Positions 1 through 9,941 of a stretch of DNA of 64,000 nt are shown in pieces. The DNA is from Membranipora membranacea (taxonomy: Eukaryota > Bryozoa > Gymnolaemata > Cheilostomatida > Membraniporidae). The translations under genes were made by a program, and so were the position numbers. Below the pieces are notes generated by a model that did not search any database, had not been told where the DNA came from, and worked only from the letters and a program-made list of their open reading frames with translations. The DNA lies in assembly GCA_914767715.1 (NCBI GenBank), contig OU612072.1:5516001-5580000 (forward strand), read 5' to 3'. Position 1 is the first letter of the stretch. The number at the start of each line of letters is the position of its first letter.

Positions 1-204
1 AAAATTGCATATTGATGGCCACTGCTGTATGTTTTGTCAATCAAGTGGTCTCATCCCAATAAACATACATAATGATGATGATAGGAGGTTTGTCTCAAGT
101 AAAACCAACCAATTTACCTGAAGGGAGACTTGAGTCTGTTTTTTTCAATATTAATTGAATAAGGAAGATAATATTGCTATGTAACTTTTCTATTGTATAC
201 TCAC

Positions 205-418
205 TTGTAGGTTTGTTCTTGATGGTGGTGAATCTTGCAGCAATCAGCTCACCAACAATCTTCCCCGAGGCATTGGCCTTTACCCCTCTGGTGTCACTAA
301 AATTGACATCATACTTGTCATATAGACATGGTCTAGCCCTAACACATTCTATCAAAAACTCTTGCCAAGTCATGGTAGAATTACCTAGTGTCTGCTGTTC
401 TGATTCTGAGTCTGACAT
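205..418 (-). CDS. MADF-domain protein, probable first coding exon (partial)
   Basis: The exon starts with ATG at 416-418 and reads an acidic/Ser-rich leader (MSDSESEQQ) and then a MADF-like segment with FLIECVRARPCLYDKY followed by KIVGELIA. This fits the first two helices of MADF, a Myb/SANT-related DNA-binding domain. A good splice donor (ACAA|GTGAGT, minus strand) ends the exon at 205. Without splicing, the frame would run only to a stop at 95-97. The rest of the domain (third helix, KxxxLR region) is missing and probably lies left of the window. MADF proteins are nuclear regulators in animals and also partners of PIF/Harbinger transposases, so the host or transposon origin cannot be settled here. 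It could also be a gene fragment. Confidence 0.45.
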
Positions 419-715
419 GATGAATTATGATTTTGATTTATTATATCAGCTGCAAAATTGACTCTTGCTTGAGAAATATCAGAGCAGAAACTAGTACTCA
501 AACTTCAGTACTCCTTCATAAGGGTTGACTGGCCAGTCAGCCAATCACAGTTGACCGTGGGAAATTCACGGTCTGAAAAGTCTGTTGTGACAAACGTTCA
601 AAACTGTACGCCCAAAACACGACCGGGCTGACTTTTCCTCGGTGCGGGTCGGTTCACCGGTCAAAAAGCAGAATCGGCCGGTTTGTTTTGTCGGATTCGG
701 CCCAGTGTGGACAGA
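419..715. other. Unassigned sequence left of the array
   Basis: Upstream of the MADF exon. It holds a GC-richer patch at about 600-710 and no credible ORF. It is not homologous to the repeated spacers, which begin at about 716, so it lies outside the duplicated array. Confidence 0.5.
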
Positions 716-3700
716 CCTTTACTGCAAATATGCTTTGATTTCAAGCTTGAATAATGTATCCAACTGGTTAAGACATAATAATATAATAGCGCTGCTGTGT
801 GAGCTGTGCTTTCACAAGTTCCTGTTAGATGTATTATAGAGTTATAAAATGACTCAGACCTGTCAATTTAGGCTATGGGAATCATGTGACTTTATGAACC
901 TTAATCACTGTTTTATAGATTGGCTGCTGGCTATTAATGAAAACAGTTTGAATCATATTGGGTTTCGTTGTATTGTCATGACATAGTCAAAACCAGCGGA
1001 ATTATTTGCACTCCATATGAAATTTTTCCTCGTATCAGTAATAATTCTAGCCTGTTATAATGGATATAACCACAATGACAACATCTTTAATTAGTAATTT
1101 TCGTCTCTTTTTAAGTTGCAAGAATCTATCATTACAATTGGATCAGGAAATGCTACGGTCGAGGTCTGAAGTCTGCCCATTGTTTTTTGATGCTGAGTGC
1201 AGAAAAAATGATTGTTGGTCTCCATCTTGTAGTTATTTGGCATGATATTTGGACATTGAGGGCACCTGTTTTAGTCAATGATAGTTATCCATTCTAACAC
1301 CAATTTTGATCAAGTGTTATGCTAAACTCATGTATGCCCGGAAAATTCAGTTACATCAAATTGCAAAAACTCGTATCAGACGAGCACATCCTTAGTTGGA
1401 GTGTCTTTCTGCCGATAGTGTACCTGTGGATCATACAGACTTATCTCAGGAGTTACAAGAGGAACTTCAGCCTTCTGTTAGCGGGGTGGTTCAACAGGAC
1501 AACCCACTCTCTGCTGATGATGGATTGGAGACCGGCGAATATCACTCGTACCTGCTTTACAATATTAGAGACCAATTATAACTGAGTCTATTTACATTTA
1601 GAAATCGCGCTATGCTAGTATTGATTATTTTAGTGAAAATACTATGTTGATGCAAGGGTAATCATCTGTTATCTGGAATGGGGAACCCTGCCTGAAAGAC
1701 ATAGACACGTTATAAATATATATAATCAGACAGAGGTATATTTTGGTACTATGTATTGTAATGAAGCTTGTATAATTTGTAAAACTGATTTATTATCCTA
1801 GCAGCAAGGGCAAGGTTTACATAAGAGTGTTGTAGGTTCCACAAAAAGAAGAAGAAGATAACTAATCAATAGACACTGTTTCTAGGCAGATTACTATTGA
1901 CCTGCGCACTTAATGTTTATATAAATCTCTTGAGTAGAGTGCTGTGTTGGCAGGAGGTTAACTAGAGGAAGGGGGGATAAAGCAACTGCTTAGAGATCAA
2001 AAGAAATCTATCAATGATCAAATTTATTTGTAAACAAATATTTTACAACTGCTTTGCCTTATCTACTTGAGGACCGAGTGTTGAAATTGTTGATAAAACA
2101 CTGTCAATCCCAATTAAACAGAGTGTCTTGTGTTAGGAGAAGCCTGGATAATATATGATATCTATTGGCCCGGATATCAGCCAATTTAAACTGATATTGA
2201 ATGTCTTCCATGTTGGCTACAAATAATAATACAATGGCATAAAACTCCTAGACTTCCCCAATGATTGTTTGAGGTACCAGTACCTTGCTATGCAGTACAT
2301 GTAACCTAGCCAGCTTGAGGCTATTTTTGTTTCCTGGTGAATTCCCAATGATAAATTATCCTTTCAATTTCCAGGAAGTGAGTCTACAATCTCCCCCCCC
2401 CCCCCCGCCGCATCACATCTAATGCGAGAAGACGAGTACAGAAGGAATGATGAACTTTAATGTGCCCTCAATGGTAAATGTTTAAACTGGCACCCAGCAT
2501 AGGCGGTGAAATTTTCCATATTGTATATCAAGGGTCAATAGATAATGGGAAACTGCGCAATATATACAAACTCTCAATTATCGCTACTGTAAACTCATTT
2601 TGGCAAATAATTTGTCACTATTTTTGTGTAGCATACTGACCTATTGACTACTGCAATCTCCGCCCACAATATTTTAATTTTCAGGTGGGTTCTGGTTGTC
2701 TCCCCGTATGAAGAAAAGAGATAACTCCCAATATACATTTGGTCTGGATCATAAAATCTGGCAGTGTTTGATTAAAACTTATGTTGCGTTTTTAGATTCA
2801 TGCATTAATCTCAACACAGAAGTCTTGTTTGTACGTACACCTCAAGATTACACAGCAAATTGTCAATATATAACGGTCCTGATTTTATAACGCTGCATTC
2901 AAAACCCGACAAACCAATAGCAGAATGATTTTGAGTGGCTATATGATGAGTATTGAGTTTTGAAAAAGGCTTTTTGAGCTAGCAAGACAGTCTAGTTCAT
3001 AAATAATGTAATCGGGAAATTAGATTTTGTACCAATTGAGTGGGAAAAAGGAAAAACGTTCATATCGAAGTGTAGATGAATGCAAAAGTATTATATGATA
3101 AAAGCAAAGGTACAATCTGATTGCCTACTGCCAGAGTCTAAACAACCAAACTGTAAATGCACATAGGTCGTACCCAAGAGCAAAAACTAGCTGCAGTCAC
3201 CACTGCCCAATAGACAGGAAGTTAGGTTCAGGGGTACGCAAGTCTGAGAGCCTTACTCCACTCCCTTTGGATATTTAAAGCCCTCTCAACCCAATTGTTG
3301 TCGGTGTTCTTTAGCCGTAAATCGTTTTTTTAAAGAACCGTAATGGAGCAACGAGTTTTTATTGACATATTCATCAATGAGGGGGTTTTGTGGTTACACT
3401 CTAATTGATCTCTAAACTAGCTATTTAACAATATTTGGAGCATAGCTCCTAGTCTATCTACCTTGCCTTCCACCCTGTGGACACAAGATGCCACATTTAG
3501 ATAGAGGGTTACAAAATGGCAGATGATTCTCACAAGCAATTACATCGGGCCTCATCTTTATATATAATTACTCTAATTGCACACGACACAACTCAGCACA
3601 AAGTCTAATAATTAGACAGACGCACCATCTCAAGTTACAGACAACCTGGAGCATCTTTTTGATTAAACCCAACAAATTGTGTATCAGAGGATAGGACAAG

Positions 3701-4869
3701 CTATATCATTGGACAGACCTAACAAAGTTATACGAGCTTGTAGGTTCTCAAGATGCTCTCGAATTCTCTGAAAATTGAGAATTATTTGAGATATTGATTT
3801 TCGAGCTAGAAGTTGCCCCTGAACTATAAGCTCCAGTCGAGGCAGTAGACTTAATTTTGAAATCTAATCTCAAGTGGTTTAGTTTCATAATATACTAATA
3901 TATGACAACTCCATTCTTTTGTTGCGCAATGCCTCTTGCCCAATTTCTCCCCTGCTCTCCTGCATCCACTTTCTGAAGGGGAGATTAATCCTGGGAAGAC
4001 CCCTCTACGGCTACTCACAGTATTGTGAGCATTGACCAATGATATTAAAAAACCATCTGTGGTTTCGGCTCTGAGCTTATCTATCAATAAACCTCTTATA
4101 TAGTTGAGGGTCATGGTTAGCTCTGCCTAGCAGTATATTGAAACAGTTATAAATGTATCCGCTACAAGATCAGGCTCTTATCTGCTAGTATACCAAGGCT
4201 CTGTTAGGCTAACGTGATCCACTAGTAAGTCCTTCTCTACCAAAACTCCCAAGGTCTGGCCCTCATTCCTGGTTGTGTGCTAAAGCTCTGCTAGGTTGAC
4301 ATAATTTTGCTCGTTTTTTTAGCTTGAATTCCAGACTCTCACCATGTAATGGTTGAGTCAACCACAATCACCCTTTTCTTTTTTCCAGTACTTCCTTCGA
4401 AAACCCAGTTGAGAATCTCTTTAAAGGGGTTCGTAAGTACAGAATGAAAATAGTATTTGGATGGGCATAGTTCCCAATATTAAGAAAGATTACGTGACAT
4501 ATTCTATTGACTTTTTATTCAGAATTCTTTTATTAATATTCAAACTTGCTTCCGAGCTGTGTCAGTGGCATGGCCCCAGAATGCAATTCTGTAGAGTAAA
4601 TTTGGGTGAAAAAAGGAGTAATATAGGTCTACCATAGTATTGGTATCTTATGTGAAAAATAATGCCTAAAATTCGTGTTTAAATTGAGTCTGTTGGCAAT
4701 GCACTGAGTTCGAACTTTTGAGATTTCTTGCCTTGGTAGGTTTTGGTCAGTCAAGCAAATATTAGTGTCATCTGTATAAAAGATAATTGAGTGAGGAAAC
4801 TGCTTTCAACCAAGTCATTGATTAAGTTTAATATGGGCCTAAAGTCAAAATCTGAGTTTTATGTAAAAT
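716..4869. repeat. Intergenic spacer 1, copy of spacer 3
   Basis: Noncoding sequence lying 3' of gene A. It is near-identical over long stretches to 36260-41284 and, more distantly, from about 1900 on to 21540-24430. Shared marks include a poly-C run at about 2394-2406 (matching 21937 and 38146). Segment 716-1060 also matches 56703-56794 plus 58003-58252, where a retroelement splits it. I see no supported gene. The 87-codon ORF on the minus strand at 3851-4114 is shared with spacer 3 but broken in spacer 2. Confidence 0.7.
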
Positions 4870-5146
4870 GCATGTTGTAGTATAGAAGTAGGATTACATC
4901 AAGGATTTGCACTTAGCCCTTTCCTTTTCATATTGATCTCGGATGTCATCACCGAGGATATTCAGGAGGACCCGCTGTGGGCAATGCTGTTTGCTGACGA
5001 CCTTGTTCTTCGCGATGAAACTAGGGAGAGGATGGAAGAGAGAGACTGGAGAACTGGAGGGGGTGTTTAGAAGATGCAGGATTAAAAGTAAGTAGGCCAA
5101 AGACAGAACATCTACCGCCAGCCAGAAATTTACAAAGGATATAGAA

Positions 5147-5797
5147 ATGAAGAAGTATGATGTAGAAGGTTCAACTGATCTGCCGCAGGTATCAGCATTC
5201 AAATACCTGGGAACCACAATAGATCAAGAGGGAGGATGCGGAATAGAAATTGCAAAGAGGGTAGAGAAGGCATGGAATAGATGGAGAGAGCTGACAGGAG
5301 TGCTTTGCGAGAAGAAAATTCCCACCAAGCTCAAGGTTCTATTGTACAAGACGGCAATAAAACCTACACTGATGTATGGAAATGATATCTGGCCACTGAC
5401 TCAACAAAGACAAGAAGACAAGATAAGTGCAACTGAGATGAGGATGCTCCAACACATTTATAATAAAGACTGGGAAGAGCATAAAACAAATGAGAGTATA
5501 AGGGAGGAGGCCAAAATAGAAGCGATAGCAATAGGTATGAAGAGGAGGCGTCTTCAATGGTATGGACATGTACGCAGGAGAGATAGGGAGGAAAATATTA
5601 GAATGGTGGCTGAGATTAGAATACATGGAAAGAGAAAGAGAGGGAGGCCAAAGAAAAGATGGATGGATACAGCGAAGGATGAAATGCTGAGATGGGGCCT
5701 CTCAGATGAAGATGTTGATGATAGAATCAGATGGCATTCTCTGATAGAACTTGGTGCCATGCAGGGCCGCCACCCATCCCGGAACACGGCGGGCTAG
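5147..5797 (+). pseudogene. RTE-like RT C-terminal fragment
   Basis: A frame of 216 codons with the usual C-terminal landmarks of this retrotransposon group: FKYLGTTID, the thumb-like RWRELTGVLC, KTAIKPTLMYG, the RLQWYGHVRRRD segment and the basic GKRKRGRPKKRWMD block near residues 160-175. It is only the end of a polyprotein. The endonuclease and most of the RT are absent, and a frame break separates it from the FADD box upstream. It should not be annotated as a host gene. The stop overlaps the centre of an inverted repeat that is absent from the sister copy at 41562-42212. Confidence 0.85.
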
Positions 5798-5839
5798 CCT
5801 AGCCCGCCGTGTTCCGGGATGGGTGGCGGCCCTGCATGG
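5757..5839. repeat. Perfect 40-bp inverted repeat with 3-nt loop
   Basis: Arms 5757-5796 and 5800-5839 are exact reverse complements around GCC. The sister element in spacer 3 (about 42168-42212) has one arm only, so the second arm was added as a fold-back copy, or is an assembly error. Confidence 0.95.
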
Positions 5840-6528
5840 TAAGAAAGTGAGAAAGCATGTTGTAGTATGCCATTGTTGAATTAATAATTGGTCTTAAAAG
5901 GGTTAATCAACAGTTGATATGTTGAATAAAATTCTGCTTTATTGAAAGTAAAATCTTTAGGAAGGCTAAACAATTTGATTATTCACGCTGCGAAACCAAA
6001 CTGCATTCAGTATGTAGTTTAATAAATAAAAATCAGTGAAATTATTAGAGAAACGAGTTCCGCAGCGATTCCGTTTAGATATCTTGGCATCCGAGTACTT
6101 CAAGATACTTTTGTGATATTATCCTATAATTCGAGCAATCTTTGTACAAAAATAATTGTGCAAAAAGTACATTAGATAATCGAAAATGAGTTACGCAGCT
6201 TTCTGGTTGGGGGAGTGATATTTCAATAAAACATATCTAGACGGGCTGTGTTTAACTATGCAAAACTGTCGGGAAACTTTATCTTGTCAGGATAGCCAGC
6301 ATGGGCTTGGCTTAATTTTCCCCGATCTCCAATGTTTACTGAAGTAACTTCCTCTCCCATCATCATCATCATCATCTTTTGATAGTGATATGAAATCAGC
6401 GCAAACAGGTCCGACTCTAATGATGATTTCATCCTCTAAGATATTGCAGCAGTGTTCTACAATCTTATTCAACCAATCTGGCTCCCACAGCGTTGATGCA
6501 AATAATAAATTTTCTGGCATTTTATCAT

Positions 6529-7020
6529 TCATATTATTCCTGTTATACCACAAATACCTCTGGTATTATTACATAAATTTGTATGAACAGCCATTTCAGG
6601 TCTTACTTGGATTATTGTATCAGACATAACTTGGATATTGCTTACATGCAAACCCCCTAAACTGTCATCACATAACATATTTTTAATATTGATATACAGT
6701 GAGGCTTCCTTGAAGCTTAGTGTACCGCCGCTCGCTTTGAAAAACGACATTCCGAGTATAGCATCATGTGTTATTTCACTAGCAATGAATTCCTCAACAA
6801 ATTTCTCTCATTACTCTGAACATTGCAGCTTGATTTTCCTTATGAGGGGTAGTTTTGACCCATCTGCCATTGCCCCAGATTTTTCCAGAGGCTCATTTTC
6901 GGATCTGAGAGATTTACGGAGTCTATCATACACATGCCTTGATAATACAGATTAAGAACATCCAGAATCAAGTATATACAGGATACTCTTTCCTCCGGCC
7001 TTGCCAGGCATATATTAACA
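6529..7020 (-). pseudogene. Retroelement aspartic protease remnant, copy 1
   Basis: The minus-strand frame ending at 6529 reads MSFFKASGGTLSFKEASLYI, matching the C-terminal end of Ty3/gypsy proteases (ILGMxFL region). The N-terminal half, with its catalytic D-S-G motif, is frameshifted in this copy but readable in the sister copy at 43181-43384. Confidence 0.55.
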
Positions 7021-7937
7021 GGAATTTGACACATTTCATTACAGCTGAAAACCTTTTCATCATTTTTCCCACTGTTATTTTCACATAGTGTTTCCCTCAA
7101 GCATTGTTGATTCTGGTATTCTATCTCTTTCTACTAGGCTGGCAATGCTCCTCTGTATACAGATTGAGCCGACCTCTTCATTTTGAGACACACTAGACTG
7201 GTCGAAAATGTTAACAAGTTAACTGCTTGCATCAGCTTTCGAAACCTGATCACATTCACTTCCCGCAGTGTTCAATTGGGTTTGATTTCATGCTCATCAC
7301 TAGTATCTTTGTCCAATTTTTTAATGGTTGCTCAGAGTGAGTGAAACTTTTGACCGGTTTCTTTTCTTACGGTGGACAATTCGTCACGTGCTTGTCTCTG
7401 TGTCAGACCACACCTGGCTCTCAGGTTAACAAATATCGCCTCTACATTTTCTCTTATTGCAAATTATTGTGATTGTTTCTCGAGACACAGTCTGATAGTT
7501 AAATGGGCTGCCTGGGGATTCCAGTTGTTGGCTTGGGCACATCAGTGAATTTTTGAATGAATAATTCGATATCTTCACTTCCATTATCCTTAACAGTTTA
7601 AAGTGGTCTCTCCCACCATTCATTAGCCTGAAGGCATTTTGGAAGGCGTTTGCTAAACGGTCTGCTTCATCAGTCGGCTGTTGCCTGGCAAATTAAATGA
7701 TATTTTGTTTTAAGCAATCCTACAGAGCTTTTTTCCATTTTGTTCATGTCTTCTTTTAAGGCCAGTATTTACACTGAATTTCGCGACATGTAATATTGTC
7801 TGTGATATGTAATAGATCAATCAATCAACATTTAACTCTGTTTGCCATATTTTCGGAGTCTACTATTGAGCAGAACCGTGAGAGAGTTGATAGATTTCTC
7901 GATTATGCAGATACGAGATCTGCAGTAGTTACGCAAT

Positions 7938-8334
7938 ATTTTCACACTTAGAAAATTAAGAGCACTCCTGGGTAAAAATTACGTAAAGTGTTAGAAATTG
8001 TCCTCCCTTCTCATATATGACGTATGAGGTATTTGCGAAGCCTAGTGCTGAACCAGCCCAATAAACTATCACTTGTATCTACCTGAGAGAACTGTATAAA
8101 TTCATAAATGAAGTTATCTACTGTTGTAAAATATCTCCTGACAATGGAACAATAATTATTTTGAACTTATGTGAAAAGAATGGTGATTAAGTATTTTGAA
8201 GTAGTAGTTTATTAGGTTGGCACAGCACTAGGCTACATGGATACCTCATAGCTCTTAGATGAGAAGGGAGGACAATTTTTAATACTGTGCATAATTTTTA
8301 CCCTTAAGTGCTCCGAATTTTCTAAATGTGAAAA
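7938..8334. repeat. Fold-back (long inverted repeat) element, copy 1
   Basis: Arms of about 130 bp (7938-8069 and 8206-8334) are imperfect reverse complements around a loop of about 135 bp. Both contain AATTGTCCTCCCTTCTCAT-type sequence. The structure resembles a MITE or fold-back element nested in the Ty3/gypsy block. The sister copy is at about 44312-44707. No coding capacity. Confidence 0.7.
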
Positions 8335-8641
8335 CAATGCATAATTAATGTAGAACTAGCTGCCAGTCTATATATTGCTGTGGTCCTTCCACAGTCTTTA
8401 ATGAGAATGTTAATTGAAATTGTTATTTTCCTTAGTCTGGTCAATACATGATAGCTCTCGTGGCCTACATCTCAGTAGAGCTGTGAGCGCATTGAGATTC
8501 TTTGACCAGCAATACCGACAAGAAGCGTTAAGTATTTTGGTCACAAAAAATTTTTGAAATGCTCTGGCATGGTCACCAAAGAAGTTCTATGGTCTACATT
8601 TTAGTAGAGCTATGAGCGTAATGACATTCTTAGACGGGCAA

Positions 8642-8993
8642 GGAAAATACTTTTCAATAAATTTCCAGATTACCAACCTTACGCGTCCGTCCCACTTCTG
8701 ACACCAGTGTCGGGAAATTCTAACTTCTCAGAACAGCCAGCATGGGCTTGGCTTAATTATTCCCAATCTCCAACTTGTTCTGATGAACAGGTAAGGCTTA
8801 ACAGCAACCTGCCAGTTGGAAAATACTTTTCAATAAATTTCCAGATTACCAGCCTTCCGCGTCCGTCCCACTTCTGACACCAGTGTCAGGAGATTCTATT
8901 TTGTCAGGATAACCAGCATGGGCTTGGCTTAATTATTCCCAATCTCCAGCTTGTTCTGATGAACGCGTAAAGCTTAGCAGCAACCTGCCAGTC
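8642..8993. repeat. Tandem duplication, 176-bp unit, two copies
   Basis: Units start at 8642 and 8818, each with GGAAAATACTTTTCAATAAA. The homologous place in spacer 3 (about 45014-45190) has one unit, so the duplication is private to this copy. Confidence 0.8.
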
Positions 8994-9636
8994 GAAAATG
9001 TCTGTTAAAATCAAGCCTACCAGCCAGGCATAAAAATATGTTGTTTATCAACTATGATATGATTTTATTTTTGTACTAACTTACTATCTCAAACTTACAG
9101 AGAAACTGCATATAATTTGATGTAAACGGTGAAAATAATTGATCCATTATTGGTGAAGTCCGCTATGAAATATGAAGTGTCAAGCTGTAAGAGGGAAGGG
9201 TGTTAGGGAGCTAAAGATAGTTACAGTCGTAGCATTTATAAAGGATTATTGTAACAGACAAAACATAGTGAGGGAATAAAACGTATGCATAGAATGTGTC
9301 CTTAGTGTTTAATATTTGTACGACAGTCAAAGACTGAAACTCCCCGTAATACCAAGTCACAGTGATACAATTAAAGGGTTGGAAATAATGTGTATGTATG
9401 TGTGTAGTAGGAGTAGCGAATTAAACTCAGATTATTTTTAGGTCATGGCAGAAATGCTGTTAAACTTATCACTTCTCTACAACACTCTCAGATATGGTTT
9501 TCACATTCAAAAACTTATTAATGTGCTGAGTAATAGGTTTTTCATACTGTGTGCAGTCAGTCTATTGATTCTCGTGTCAGAAAGTATCACTTATGTATGT
9601 CATACACACCTAGAACTCTTACTAAAACTAGCTTCT

Positions 9637-9941
9637 CTACTGAATGTTACTTACATTCTCATAGTTCTTTTCTAGGCCTACATTGGCATAGGTAGACCTA
9701 TGACCTTGTGATGATGAAGTGACACTTCTAAGCTGATGATTATCTCCGCAGTTTGATTCTGCATACACATGATCATCTTCTACTCTAGCCCTGCTCAGCA
9801 CCTCATACTGTGAGGATAAGGTAGCATACTGATGATCTTCTTTAGAAGAGATTAAGTTATCGGGTACAGTCTCATATTCAGCAGTTGTTTGTGATTTGGA
9901 TGTCTGAACATCAAGGATTATCTCCTCATAGTCCCTTGGGT
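9637..9941 (-). other. Gene A last exon: tyrosine-motif cytoplasmic tail
   Basis: About 100 codons with DYEEI (Src-family SH2-like), EYETV, HQYATL, SQYEVL (matches ITIM S/I/V/L-x-Y-x-x-I/V/L), HVYAES, STYANV (ITIM-like and YxN Grb2-like) and NYENV. The frame stops at 9637-9639. A consensus donor AAT|GTAAGT lies 15 nt before the stop, so a longer alternative tail is possible. Gene B lacks this GTAAGT (GTTAGT), which favours use of the stop. Confidence 0.75.

Larger units (their letters stand above)
4884..5854 (+). mobile_element. 5'-truncated RTE-like non-LTR retrotransposon, copy 1
   Basis: The insertion is bounded by a 14-bp target-site duplication, GCATGTTGTAGTAT, at 4870-4883 and 5855-5868. 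The element starts inside the reverse-transcriptase domain: the first residues are VGLHQG followed by LSPFLF, and the catalytic FADD box is at about 4993-5004. The frame then breaks by about 2 nt near 5040. An open C-terminal part follows at 5147-5797. Spacer 2 (around 24422) has the uninterrupted target. The same insertion with the same truncation and break is in spacer 3, so it was copied by duplication and did not insert twice. Its 3' end carries a perfect fold-back (see 5757-5839). Confidence 0.88.
6261..9347 (-). mobile_element. Decayed Ty3/gypsy-like LTR retrotransposon block, copy 1
   Basis: This block is present in spacers 1 and 3 and missing as a unit from spacer 2, where flanking sequence joins near 24780. 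On the minus strand it has a gag-like stretch at about 7130-7800 (for example ARDELSTVRKETGQKFHSL) and an aspartic-protease region at about 6640-7020. The copy in spacer 3 keeps the protease motif in frame. A related sequence of about 80 bp (CAGCATGGGCTTGGCTTAAT) occurs near the left end (about 6297) and twice near the right (about 8740 and 8920), as expected for LTR remnants. No RT, RNase H or integrase is visible. Exact LTR limits are uncertain. Confidence 0.6.

Noticed and set aside
3851-4114. 87-codon minus ORF shared with 40259-40522
   Set aside because: Broken in spacer 2, resembles no family, and the whole spacer is duplicated, so conservation is not evidence of coding.
5339-5626. Minus-strand ORFs over the RTE-like fragment (also 5554-5787, 41754-42041)
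   Set aside because: Shadows of the plus-strand RT fragment.
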